Positions 33,230-43,507 of a DNA stretch of 64,000 nucleotides are shown one piece after another. The first letter of the stretch is position 1. The number at the start of each line of letters is the position of its first letter. The position numbers and the translations under genes are program-made. Source of the DNA: Bathynomus jamesi (lineage: Eukaryota; Arthropoda; Malacostraca; Isopoda; Cirolanidae); the NCBI GenBank assembly GCA_023014485.1, contig JAJOZX010000944.1, forward strand, positions 152,001 to 216,000, given 5' to 3'. Below the pieces are notes generated by a model. That model saw nothing but the letters and a program-made list of their open reading frames with translations, did no database searches and had not been told where the DNA came from.

Positions 33230-34300
33230 ATACTTAACGGTCAACGTAAAACATCTATGTACACGAAAGTGCTATATGTGAAAGTGTCGTGCAATGTGAA
33301 AAATTCTTCCATATAACATTTCGAAGTCCCGCGCTAACGGAATGAAAATGCTCCCGTTATTTCAGTCAAAACATTTCGGTTAAAATTGTGCCAGATTCGT
33401 CGGGCTCGAGTAATTTAAATTAAATAATCACCTGATGCGTTGGTTGTGAACACTGCGAGTGTGTTAGAAAAATCCTTACCAAGTATTCAAGTATGTAGTG
33501 GCATCTGGGCGGTTGAAAGAGTTTTAAATCTTGCATTGTATACAGATTTTCATTCCCACAGGTTTATTAATCAGTTACCTCCTAGTTACTCCATCTGGCT
33601 GTTACTGTTGACTTAGTACTTGGTTCCATTTTTCAGTTCATGTTTCATAGAACTAACAGGCCTCATGTTCATCCCTTTCTGAGTGTTCTGGAATTGGCCC
33701 CAGAACTGAAGAGGGTAATGGTGTGCTTTCTCTATTGCTGTCCCATCCCAATAATAATAAACCCAGCACTTGATGTAGGAACAGTGGAAGTTCTCCTGGA
33801 ACAAGGTGTTTTGGTCTTGGAGGATGTAAATAGCCTTACTGGCTGAGCTCCTCCATATAAAACTTCAAACAATCAATCAAAAATCCTTTCGCGACGCTGT
33901 CGGAAAATTAGAACAAATTCTGAAGTCTGGTTTAGAAGCCTTAACTTAGGCTGCTAACTGAGCCAAGTATGGGAAGTGCTAACGTTAGTCTTAGTAAGGT
34001 TAAGCCTGAGCCTAATGTCATTATGTCAGTGACAAGGATACAGGTCCAAGTGAAGTTAGGTCTGATGAATGGCATAAAGTCAAAGGTCAGGCAAGGAATA
34101 GGCTTAGAATAATAATAACGACTTCACCCACGATTTAAATTTCATTTGAAAAACATGAAGCTACTGGGGCCTAACGAGGTTATCCAAGTCGTGAGCTACA
34201 TTCATTATATTTCATTTGGAAATCGAAACCACTCGGGCCTATCGAGGCTGCCCAAGTCATTTACCTTGAAGCGCTTCTACCTCAAGGGTGCACTGCTCCC
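33230..34300. other. No gene recognised
   Basis: The open frame at 33640-33846 (68 codons) has no recognisable domain. 34146-34270 contains two diverged direct copies of CATTTGRAAA...GGGCCTAncGAGG, probably part of the 3' UTR of the LINE fragment on the minus strand. Confidence 0.45.
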
Positions 34301-34311
34301 ACGAAGTCCGC

Positions 34312-34602
34312 TCAGCGCCTCCAGAGGCGGGGCCATGACGTAGTTGCCACCCTTCTTTTCTTTTGCTCTTGCCATACAATTTGGTCCATGACTGAATTTG
34401 TGAGGGCTGGTCTGGCTGAGGAATACCCTGGCACTGTGGGTTGGTCGGGTATGTTGGTTAAAAACATGTCCAAATGTTTTTTAAAAGTATCTACTGGGAC
34501 TGCACTTATATCTCTAAGGTACTGAGGCAAGGAGTTAAACAGGTGAGGGTAATTATGTTGCTGACCACAACCTGAACTTTTGGTCAAAAATACATTTTTC
34601 AA
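34312..34602 (-). pseudogene. CR1/L2-like LINE 3' end
   Basis: The minus-strand frame YPHLFNSLPQYLRDISAVPV, DTFKKHLDMFLTNIPDQPTV, PGYSSARPALTNSVMDQI resembles the end of CR1/L2-type ORF2 (N-LP..LR.......FK..LD..L..IPD.P..PGY). The same pattern ends the 53.2-kb LINE. It is truncated at its 5' side by a palindromic repeat. Confidence 0.75.
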
Positions 34603-34784
34603 GTGTATTTTGGTGTGCTCTGTTCAAATATGACCTTCATTTCTTGTGCAAATGAATAGAAATATGTGTTTGGGCCATGCAATGACAACTGTATTTCTAT
34701 TCATTTGCATAAGAAATGGTCATATTCGAACAAAGCACACCAAAATACACTTGAAAAATGTATTTTTGACTACATTTTATACAA
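34578..34784. repeat. Palindromic repeat, ~83-bp arms
   Basis: AAAAATACATTTTTCAAGTG, TATTTTGGTGTGCTCTGTTC and AAATGAATAGAAATA at the left are inverted at the right (TATTTCTATTCATTTGCATA ... CACTTGAAAAATGTATTTTT), with a loop of about 35 bases. Confidence 0.88.
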
Positions 34785-34861
34785 TAATGCATAACCTAAC
34801 ATAACTTACCTAACCTATTTATTAAGTGAAATAAGTGTTTACATACTGATATTATATATAT

Positions 34862-35094
34862 ACTGGATGTATAATTGCACCAAACCACACATTTGTTCTT
34901 TGGGTTGGTCTTCTGGTGGCTGCAATAAAATGAATGCTGGTCTTCACGAAAAAGACAAAGATTATGGCATTTGGGACAGCACCATGATCTAGGTAGTATA
35001 CCATGTTTTTTAAAAAATTCTATAGATGCACTATTGTTATGACCAAAACATTTGATACACTGTACATAGGTAAATCAGAGAACAACCTTTACAG
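34862..35094 (-). pseudogene. ISXO2/Merlin-like transposase N-terminal fragment
   Basis: The minus-strand translation reads QCIKCFGHNNSASIEFFKKH, GILPRSWCCPKCHNLCLFRE, DQHSFYCSHQKTNPKNKC. The LPRS..CPKC...L...R....W/Y.C pattern with paired cysteines is what I know from the N-terminal zinc ribbon of ISXO2-like (Merlin, IS1016) transposases in animals. The catalytic domain is not present. The assignment rests on pattern only. Confidence 0.5.
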
Positions 35095-35238
35095 ACATTG
35101 TAGAAAACTGCTAGTAAGTCTAAAATTCTGCTGATTGGATGAGCAAATGTTTATATATACTACACTAGTGTAGCATGACATCATACTACCCCTGAATACA
35201 AATGAATATTAACCCCTTAATGACGGGAAGCCATTATA

Positions 35239-36133
35239 CAGGGTGTACATAAAGTCAGGATCTATTTTTGTGAAGCACTTGGAAATTATATGGAATTCAA
35301 TCATAAAATGATAAAGTGGTAACATTTATTAAATAATTAAGAGTAGGATTCGACGTGACGCCCATCAGTATCCCTGCACAGCTCAAATTGTTCCGCAACA
35401 TTTCTAAACACATTCTGGAGCATTTGCGGGGTTATGTTATCTGCAGCAGTTTGTATACGTGTACGTAAGTTTTCAAGACTCGTAATCTTCGTCTGATAGA
35501 TGTGCGATTTGATAAAGCCCCTTGCAAAGAAATCTAAAGGGGTTAAATCTGGTGATCTTGCTGGCCAAGGACTGTCCCTTCCATGTCCGATCCAGCGATT
35601 TGGAAAACGTCCATTTAGATAATCCTGAACAATTTTGGCATAGTGACAAGGAGCACCATCATGTTGATAGATGACAGTACTAACAATCCTATCCCCATCG
35701 TCTATCAACATGATGGTGCTCCTTGTCACTATGCCAAAATTGTTCAGGATTATCTAAATGGACGTTTTCCAAATTGCTGGATCGGACGCGGAAGCAACAG
35801 ACCTTGGCCAGCGAGATCATCAGATTTAACCCCTTTAGATTTCTTTGCATGGGGCTTTATCAAATCGCACGTCTATCAGATGAAGATTACGAGTCTTGAA
35901 AACTTACGTACATGTATACGAACTGCTGCAGATAACATAACCCCGCAAATGCTCCAGAATGTGTTTAGAAATGCTGCGGAACAATTTGAGCTGTGCAGGG
36001 ATACTGATGGGCGTCACATCGAATCCTACTCTTAATTATTTAATAAATGTTACCACTTTATCATTTTATGATTGAATTCCATATAATTTCCAAGTGCTTC
36101 ACAAAAATAGATCCTGACTTTATGTACACCCTG
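35239..36133. mobile_element. Foldback element: two inverted mariner 3' halves
   Basis: 895 bp with ends CAGGGTGTACATAAAGTCAG / CTGACTTTATGTACACCCTG and TA at both sides. Each arm of about 430 bases is the 3' half of the same DD41D-type mariner: it encodes (minus 35729-35337; plus 35643-36035) YQHDGAPCHYAKIVQDYLNG, WPARSPDLTPLDFF, then the C-terminus, stop, 3' UTR and terminal repeat. The arms meet around 35672-35700 with a spacer of about 29 bases. The centre is a perfect inverted repeat around GACAAGGAGCACCATCATGT. No N-terminal DNA-binding domain is present in either arm. Confidence 0.94.
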
Positions 36134-36480
36134 TATTGGCATGAGGCTTTCAGTGCTCATATGATGGGCATGCCACCCATTGTGAAGGGGTTAAGAAAGT
36201 TACAGCTATTTAAAGTTTACCCAATATTTTCATTAAAACTAAGGAAAATATTGTGAAAAATTTCTGAGTTTGATGAATGTAGTCACCAGTGTCCAGGAAT
36301 TAAAGATTGCAAAGTTATTAGGAATAATGGAGAAAAAGTGAAAATGCAAGTGTTTATTGCTTTGCAATAATTCACCAAAGATTCAAATAATCCCAAAATT
36401 TGGTTTAGTAGTTTTGCAAGACTGCCTCCTCTGTGGTGTGTCCTCGCTGGTAGTAGTATGGTATGCATTCAGTTTATGTA
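36134..36480. other. No gene seen
   Basis: AT-rich spacer between the foldback element and the next transposon. The sequences flanking the foldback element (CCCCTTAATGACGGG before, TGTGAAGGGGTTAAGAAA after) look like the two halves of another interrupted inverted repeat. Confidence 0.4.
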
Positions 36481-39138
36481 TGTACATTAGTGTGTCCCAA
36501 TTTTTTTTGTTCCTGAAGTTTGTCATGCACACCCCCCTAATTTCTTCCACTCGTGAAAACATGCCAGCAAGATGAATTTCATTCGTGTTCTTTAATTTTA
36601 AGGGTCCCCTCAAACCATGTGTTACTATTGCTGAATGGCTACTCTCTACCTTATACTAATTGTAGCATATTTCTTTTCAGGTTATGGATACAAGAAAGCA
36701 GGAGACTGTGTGGTTGGTGGGGGTGTTGTGAAATGAACCCCTGGAAACGCTGTGTCAACTCCCGACAGTGGGAGATGTTCTTCGATGTCTGTTGTTCTTC
36801 ACTCGGAAGAAAAAAACGTCCATGGTGGAAGCTGCCAATGTGGTAGCTGATGAGGTTATGGCGGTGTGGGCTCGGGCATCTATTCCAACCTCCCACAAGC
36901 CCAAGTGCGTCAAGAGGATCAAGGCCGTCTCCACGGACTATGAGAAGGTTGCCAGAAACCGAAACCATGGAGGAGAGAAGCAACTGGAGTGGGAAAAGGG
37001 ATTCCAAGCCAACCTGAATACACTGTTCGAAACAGCTCATGCCAACGCCATGAAACTCATCAAAGTCCCTGAAGATCGAGACTTTCTGAATGACCAGCGA
37101 ACCGTGCGGAAGATGTTACATCGGAGGAGAGGACCTGGAGTTTGCTCGCAGGCAGCGGAGTGGAGAAACGCCGAGCAGCTGAAGAGAAGAAGAAGAAAAG
37201 CCGCGAAGAGATGGACTCACTGCAAGCAAAAGGAACGGTGAAAAGTGGGTCTTCTTCTTCTTCGGAGTCCATGGCTGAAGCATCCAATGATGATGTCCAA
37301 TATGTCCTCTCTTGGTCCTTCAGCTCCTCGATCCGCTCCCAAGGACGGCCAAGTGTCGGCAAGGAGGATCATCCAATATCCCAATTTTGCTGCAGCCCTG
37401 GATCGAACTGGAACCTCAGTACGCCAAGCGATGCACATTGTGGCTCCAGCACTCGCTGCCACGGGGAGTGAGTTATCCTCAGTCACCTTGTCCAAATCAA
37501 GTCTTCACCGTTCACGGCAGAAGTCCAGGAAGAACTTGGTAGCCGGAATCAAGACCGAATTCAATCCTGATACGCCGCTTGTCGTCCACTTTGATGGCAA
37601 ACTCCTCCCTGATTCGGATGGAGGGAAATCGGATCGCATACCAGTGATGGTCAGCGGGAAGAATCTTGAGAAGTTGTTGGCAATCCCAAAAATCCCTGAC
37701 AGCACGGGACAGCGGATGGCTGGAGCTGTTCTGAAGGTGCTGGACGATTGGCCGCAAGTTCAACCATGGATTGCCGGTCTCTGCTTCGACACAACAGCGG
37801 CGCTTGTACGATTATCCAGGACCAAATGGACCACCGCGTTCTTTTCCTGGCTTGCAGACACCACATGATGGAATTGGTAATCACCTCAGTTTGACCTGTT
37901 CTTCAGGTCTTCTGGCCCCGAAATTGCGCTGTTCGCTCGCTTCAAATCCCAATGGGAGTTCATCGACCAGAAGCAGGTTTCTCCGTTCAACGGCGATGGC
38001 CCAAGTGACATCCTTTCGGAATGGGTGGCGTTGAAAAAAGAGCAGATTGTCCACTTCATTGAAGACCAGCTTGAAGTTGGCCACCCAAGAGACGATTACC
38101 GGGAGTTCCTGATCCTCGATGGTCATGGCAAACGAGATCTCCGGTACAATCGTCCTGGAGCATACCACCGGGCCAGGTGGATGGCCAAAGGCATTTACTG
38201 TCTTAAGATGTTCATCTTCCGAAGCCAATTCCACCTGACTGCTCACGAGGTCCGGTCACTACGCAGGATAAACGTCTTTGCCATCACCATCTACCTCCAG
38301 AGGTGGTTCGAGGCTCCATTGACAGCGGACGCGCCCGTCAATGACCTGGAGCTGTTGGAGGACCTAGAGCGGTACAAGGCGGTGGATCATGATGTAGGTA
38401 CTGCCGCATTGATGAAATTCCGGGGCCACCTCTGGTACCTAAGCGAAGATTTAGCCGGACTCGCTATGTTCTCCTCCAAAACCACCGATGTAGAGAAGAT
38501 GGCCATGCTCCAAAACCTGCACAAGAAGACCGAAAACCCAAAAGATCTGCGTCGGCTGGAGGGAAAGAGTGTCTTGACTGTGAGATGGTCGGATTTGAGC
38601 ACCTTGGTCACGAAAAGGACTCAAAACCTTTTTCATTGCCTGAAGCTGCCGGTTCCAAAACCCCAAAGATCTCAAAGGATGTGCACCATCGTTGAAGTCT
38701 GTGAATGACGCGGCAGAACGGACGGTGAAACTGGCGGAAGATTTCAACGAGGGCCTGACAAAAAACGAGGAGGAATGGCAGCTCGTGTACCAAGTCATCG
38801 AATACCACTGCCAGCAGTTCCCCTCAGCAGACAAAAAGATCCTCTGTCCCCCGAAATGAAATGTGCCATTAGGAAGAATTTCCATTTCCTTTAATTTAGT
38901 CATTAGAAAGAATTTACATTTCATTCTTCCATTCTAGAATGATTAATGCTGAGCATTTACGTTTGTTCATATAGGGTCGAATAAACAAGGTCAATGAGGG
39001 GACCCTTCCCCTCCTAATAGGCCAATGAAATTTCGCCCATTTTTTCCTTTCTGCAAGTGTAATTAATTAAAGGGGTGTGCAATTTGACTCTTGCAAATTT
39101 TTATTTTCACATGTGAGGCTGGGACACCCTAATGTACA
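36481..39138 (+). mobile_element. DNA transposon with unfamiliar transposase (2.66 kb)
   Basis: Inverted termini TGTACATTAGTGTGTCCCA (36481-36499) and TGGGACACCCTAATGTACA (39120-39138). A second matching pair lies further in: GCACACCCCCCTAATT near 36531, inverted as AATTAAAGGGGTGTGC near 39066. The palindromic TGTACA at the outer edge makes the target duplication ambiguous (TA, GTAC or TGTACA). The interior is clearly richer in G+C than its surroundings and carries a relict gene in the plus orientation. Confidence 0.82.
36690..38860 (+). pseudogene. Relict transposase-like gene, unnamed family
   Basis: One gene read in at least three frames. N-terminal part 36768-37241: KTSMVEAANVVADEVMAVWA, RNRNHGGEKQLEWEKGFQAN. 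Middle 37340-37868: TEFNPDTPLVVHFDGKLLPD, RIPVMVSGKNLEKLLAIPKI, then GLCFDTTAALVRL. After a shift at about 37860: ADTTWWN-like remnant of a CRHH motif, PEIALFARFKSQWEFIDQ. C-terminal part 38025-38708: GHPRDDYREFLIL, RWMAKGIYCLKMFIFRSQF, FRGHLWYLSEDLAGLAMF. The VHFDGK and CFDTTA aspartates look like the first two acidic residues of an RNase-H-like DDE fold (inference). I recall similar proteins filed as uncharacterised in cnidarian and crustacean genomes, but cannot name the superfamily. Acceptor-like TTTCTTTTCAG precedes the frame at about 36680. Confidence 0.72.
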
Positions 39139-39349
39139 TATCATCAAAATCCTAAATTGTAGCTATGGGCTTTGGGAGTGAAGGGGCTGGACTACAAGAA
39201 ACTTTTGGGGCTTTCAGTGTGTGATATCAGCAATGAGGCATATATGTCAAGATTGCCCATGACAGCAGAGTGCAAAGGCTTTCCTAGAAGGATTAGATGT
39301 AATAGAGAATTGGCCTGACTCAGAGATTTGCTATAAACACTGGGTCACA

Positions 39350-39850
39350 GTAGACTTGCACTGTCACAGAAACAGTTGAAAACATCAATGATTTTGTAAA
39401 TTCATTGAGTAATAGGATTGTTAGTCTTACAAGGCATCATTTCATCAGTAAATGTCAAGCAGAGTATTTAAAAAATCTTAAGGATAGTTTACCATTAGAT
39501 GAATGTTGGTGGTGGGGGATTTTGCAGAGAATTATTCATTTATTGTTCAGGATGCTGCTCAAGGTTCCACTGAGAAAATTCACAGTGCACAGTACACCCA
39601 TTTGTTTTCTATTGGAAACACTGGAAATCTTCACCATGAGAGTATTGCCTTGTTTCAGATTCCCTAAAACACAGTACTGTCACTGTGTATTTTTCCTCAA
39701 AGAGCTGATACCTACTCTTTGTACAAAACACCAATATCTAACAAAAATTCATTATTTTCTGATGGATGTGCAGCTCAGTATAAAAACAAACATGCTCGTT
39801 TAGTGATTATTCACTTAGCGATAAGTTTTTCAGGAATGTAACCCAATCAT
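39350..39850 (+). pseudogene. Degraded relative of the 54-58-kb transposase
   Basis: Translation in shifting frames gives SRNSLT-like RIVSLTRHHFISKCQAEYLK, LKDSLPLDECWWWGILQRII, TVHSTPICFLLETLEIF and, in the next frame, SLFSDGCAAQYKNKHARLV. These align block by block with the 56.4-57.1 kb gene (ESIYSLTRYYYIAKSQSLYM; LKQNLSEDEVLVLGDFSEKY; FSDGCAGQYKNCFNF). The N- and C-terminal parts are missing, as is the SHGK block. Confidence 0.78.
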
Positions 39851-39869
39851 TAAATGAGGGATACTTGTA

Positions 39870-40960
39870 CAGTGGATACCCCCTAATTTGTACTCCCATG
39901 ATTAATTTTTTCCTTTAATTTGATTAGCATTTGGAGTATGAATTATTTGAGAAAATTTTGTAAATTTTCTAAAAAAAAAAAAAATGCAGAATAAGTGGAA
40001 AATGTACAAAATGAAGATAGTGAGAAAAATTCATACTTATTTAAAAAAATGTAAATTAAGTGAAAAAGTGTGAAATTGAAATAGTGAAGAAAATTTCACA
40101 CAATGAATGAATTAACCCAAATATAGTATGAAAATACCATATGGGCCATCTACAAGTACCAATGCAATGCTTTGTCCAATGCCTGCCAGATCACCTGCAC
40201 ATTAGGGTGGATCGATTTTACATTTTTTTCGATTTCCATATTCTAATAGAGACAAAAACTTGCGCATGCATGAGAAAATAGCCTCTGCAAAATCTTAGGT
40301 TAATAGGTAATCATCTTCTGCCCCCGGCAGAGCGATGAAAATCATATTTTAGTAGTCAAAAACATATTTTTAAACCCTAGCCTAGAGTCATAAAATTTTG
40401 CATGTGTTATTTCATGCCTAAGCAACGATATAAATGCTATGGGAAATATATAAATGCATTATTTAAGACAAAGAGCCGATTTGAAAATATGTATAATATA
40501 CATATTTTCAGATTGGCTCTTTGTCTTAAATAATGCATTTATATATTTCCAATAGCATTTATATCATTGCTTAGGCATGAATAACACACAGGCAAAATTT
40601 TATGACTCTAGGCTAGGGTTTAAAAATACGTTTTTGACTACTAAAATATGATTTTCATCGCTCTGCCGGGGGCAGAAGATGATTACCTATTAAGCTAAGA
40701 TTTTGCAGAGGCTATTTTCTCATGCATGCGCAAGTTTTTGTCTATTAGAATATGGAAATCGAAAAAAATGTAAAATCGATCCACCCTACTGCACATGCTC
40801 TAACATGTTGGGGAGTATGAAAAAGTGTGAATTAGAGGGGGGATAGATTTTCTGAAAATGTGACTTATACAACACATTTTGTACATTTTGGTTAATTCAT
40901 AAATTCCCTTAATTCAGCAGGGGTAGAGCCCCAAAAGTGTTGAATTAGGGGTATCCACTG
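39870..40960. mobile_element. Pogo/Tigger-like non-autonomous element
   Basis: Inverted termini CAGTGGATACCCCCTAATTT / AATTAGGGGTATCCACTG in TA-flanked context (TA at 39868-39869 and 40961-40962). The CAGTnGAnACCCC start resembles Tigger/pogo ends. It hosts a large palindromic insertion at 40204-40787 and has no coding sequence. Confidence 0.82.
40204..40787. mobile_element. Giant near-perfect palindrome with TA flanks
   Basis: Two arms of about 285 bases starting AGGGTGGATCGATTTTACAT and ending CGATCCACCCT, meeting at GAAAATATGTATAATATACA around 40490. Only scattered differences are visible. TA lies at each edge (40203-40204 and 40787-40788), consistent with a Tc1/mariner-like MITE that is essentially all inverted repeat. 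It is inserted inside the 39870-40960 element. Confidence 0.95.
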
Positions 40961-41089
40961 TATATTTATCAGAGAATGGCCAGCCAGGGGAGTGGTTTGG
41001 TCTCGTACATTGAGTGATTTGACTTCAGTTTAGAATGATAGTATTAAATTAGACAACAGGGTAGAATCAATTTTGGTTGCTATTTGTAT

Positions 41090-41285
41090 ACACTTGGACC
41101 TCACTAATTTGACAGTCAGTATTTTGGATATCACGATAATTCAGCTATTTTTTTGCATGTTGAAATATCAGGCAAATTTTGGAAGATTTGGTGAAATTTG
41201 CCTGATATTTTGACACAGAAAAATAGCTGAATTATCATATCTGAAATACCAAGTGTGAAATTAGCGAGGTTTGTATCAAGTAAAA
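41090..41285. repeat. Palindromic MITE
   Basis: TTGGACCTCACTAATTTGAC at the left and TGTGAAATTAGCGAGGTTTG at the right are inverted ends. Inner arms ATTCAGCTATTTTT / AAAAATAGCTGAATTAT and ATATCAGGCAAATTT / AAATTTGCCTGATAT pair around GGAAGATTTGGTG. Confidence 0.85.
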
Positions 41286-41374
41286 AGTAATTTGGATAAG
41301 TGCATTTTATGGGCCTCCAAACCAAACATAGGAAGTTGATGATTGTATGGTTCACAAAATAAATAAAGGTTGTA

Positions 41375-41690
41375 GTGCAAGAACATTAATTATGGGAGAT
41401 TTCAACCTCCCTCATATAGATTGGAGAAAATAATAGGGAAGGTAACTACTTCATTGAGTGCTGTAATGATCGCTCTTAATGCAATTTGTAGACAAACCAA
41501 CTTGGGATCAAGCAATCTTAGATAAATTGTTTCTATCTTATGAGGTTATTAGGGAAGTTTGCTTTCATTTGGCCTGTCCCAAAGAAGGGTGACCACTCTG
41601 AACCCTCCAACTATCATTCAATTACTTTGATTTTTTGCTTTTCTAAAGTTTTTGAATCTGTCCCCAACCCTTTAAGGATGAAAGGTACAA
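41375..41690 (+). pseudogene. LINE endonuclease and RT fragments
   Basis: RTLIMGDFNLPHIDW at about 41385-41430 is the GDFN motif of an APE-type endonuclease. About 150 bases on, VPKKGDHSEPSNYHSITLIF followed by FSKVFE at about 41572-41660 is the N-terminal block of a non-LTR reverse transcriptase. A large internal deletion joins them. Confidence 0.65.
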
Positions 41691-41699
41691 ATTGCTAAT

Positions 41700-42550
41700 G
41701 TTTCAAATACAAGCATTCATAACTTAACCCTACAAAAAATTCAGAGCTTAAAGGGTTAATAGGAAGATTCTTAAAGACCTCTCTTCTCAGTCTTCTTTCA
41801 GATAGGCAAGATACACACGAATGCTTGATGGATATTGGGGGAATAGTATTGTGATTAATGATAAGTGGAAAAAATGGATGGACTGTACTGGTAATATTTC
41901 TATACAGTAATCCTCTGATTTATGTGGTAGATGTGTTCCTGAACCTTCCATATAAATTGGGGGAACTATAACATATAATTCAAGATAAAATTAAATAAAA
42001 TTTAATAAAATACAATAATAATAATAATCTGCCAAAAAAAAAATCAGTTAAATAAATAAATACATAAACTCATCTGTAAAAAAAAGTAAAAAGTAGTATA
42101 TAATATGTAATAAATAAATAAAAAAAATAATGTTCACCATTAGGGTCTCTTGGAGCTGGCCCCTTAATGACCAGTGCCTTTTTATTTATAAATTTTTTTT
42201 AATATTTTTTGGACTGCATTAATCCAAAACTGTGTAAATTGGGGGGTTACTGTAATTATAATTGTTTCTTATTTTCTATAATTATTTCATTGCTTTTATT
42301 TATGTATTAGCTACTACTGCCATAACTGAGTAGGCTATTGTCCCCAAGCGTCAGTATCTTCAAGCTACCCTGCACACTTTCATGTTTCTGGGTTCGTGAT
42401 AGTCAAAAGACTGGGCAAGGGGATAGTTTCCTCAGGTATCCAGTAGTCTTCAGTGTCAGGTTTTTCTTTCCTTTTTGTCACTGGATTCTGGATGCTATTA
42501 GTCCTGATTTCCACACTAATTTTAAGTTCTACAAAGATGATCAATTTATT
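41700..42550. other. No gene recognised
   Basis: AT-rich sequence. 41930-41990 and 42165-42250 hold sequence resembling a Tigger-like end pair (TAATCCTCTGATTTATGTGG and TGTAAATTGGGGGGTTACTG), but I could not fix the boundaries. The open frame at 42338-42580 (80 codons) has no recognisable domain. Confidence 0.4.
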
Positions 42551-42558
42551 ATTCTGGA

Positions 42559-43507
42559 CAGGGCCGTAACTAGGGTTTAGAAATTAGTGAGGTCCAGATT
42601 TTTTTCGAGTGTGGCGGGACGAGCAAAATTCAGACCAAAATGACATCTACAAACACAACCCCAAGCTAAACACAACCCCAAGCTAAACACAACCCCAAGC
42701 TAAACACAACCCCAAGCTAAACACAACCCCAAGCTAAACACAACCCCAAGCTAAACACAACCCCAAGCTAAACACAACCCCAAGCTAAACACAACCCCAA
42801 GCTAAACACAACCCCAAGCTAAACACAACCCCAAGCTAAACACAACCCCAAGCTAAACACAACCCCAAGCTAAACACAACCCCAAGCTAAACACAACCCC
42901 AAGCTAAACACAACCCCAAGCTAAACACAACCCAAGCTAAACACAACCCCAAGCTAAACACCCCAAGCTAAACACAACCCCAAGCTAAACACAACCCCAA
43001 GCTAAACACAACCCCAAGCTAAACACAACCCCAAGCTAAACACAACCCCAAGCTAAACACAACCCCAAGCTAAACACAACCCCAAGCTAAACACAACCCA
43101 AGCTAAACACAACCCCAAGCTAAACACAACCCCAAGCTAAACACAACCCCAAGCTAAACACAACCCCAAGCTAAACACAACCCCAAGCTAAACACAACCC
43201 CAAGCTAAACACAACCCCAAGCTAAACACAACCCCAAGCTAAACACAACCCCAAGCTAAACACAACCCCAAGCTAAACACAACCCCAAGCTAAACACAAC
43301 CCCAAGCTAAACACAACCCCAAGCTAAACACAACCCCAAGCTAAACACAAAACCCTTGTCTATAATTAAATACTGTACAAAGGGACCTGTTAGCAAAAAT
43401 ACTTTTATTAAAGCTGCATGGAGAATGGTTCAGTCTCTCTCTTTTTTTTTTAGGAAATAATTACCGAGGTCCGGACCTCAGTGACCTCATAGGTAGTTAC
43501 GGCCATG
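42559..43507. mobile_element. hAT MITE (CAGGGCCGTAACTA family), copy 2, expanded
   Basis: The same ends as the 26611 copy (CAGGGCCGTAACTAGGG / TAGTTACGGCCATG) and a perfect 8-bp duplication ATTCTGGA at 42551-42558 and 43508-43515. The outer about 90 bases at each side match copy 1. The interior is occupied by a 17-bp minisatellite. Confidence 0.96.
42655..43352. repeat. 17-bp minisatellite, about 41 units
   Basis: The unit ACACAACCCCAAGCTAA is tandemly repeated with very few variants (two units with CCC instead of CCCC, and one shortened unit near 42957). It lies wholly within the 42559 MITE. The sister MITE at 26611 has essentially one unit. Confidence 0.97.

Noticed and set aside
33613..33846. 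Overlapping 63- and 68-codon frames on both strands near 33.7 kb
   Set aside because: Neither shows a domain or exon signal and both are of a length expected by chance.
36768..37495. Minus-strand frames in the 36.5-39.1 kb element
   Set aside because: Plus-strand frames carry the consistent block order; minus frames are shadows of a GC-rich coding relic.
41930..42250. Possible Tigger-like element (TAATCCTCTGATTTATGTGG / TGTAAATTGGGGGGTTACTG)
   Set aside because: The ends are only weakly complementary and the target site is unclear; noted in the region entry but not called as an element.
42655..43352. Telomere or CRISPR-like array
   Set aside because: It is a 17-bp tandem unit without spacers, fully enclosed in a MITE with an 8-bp target duplication.
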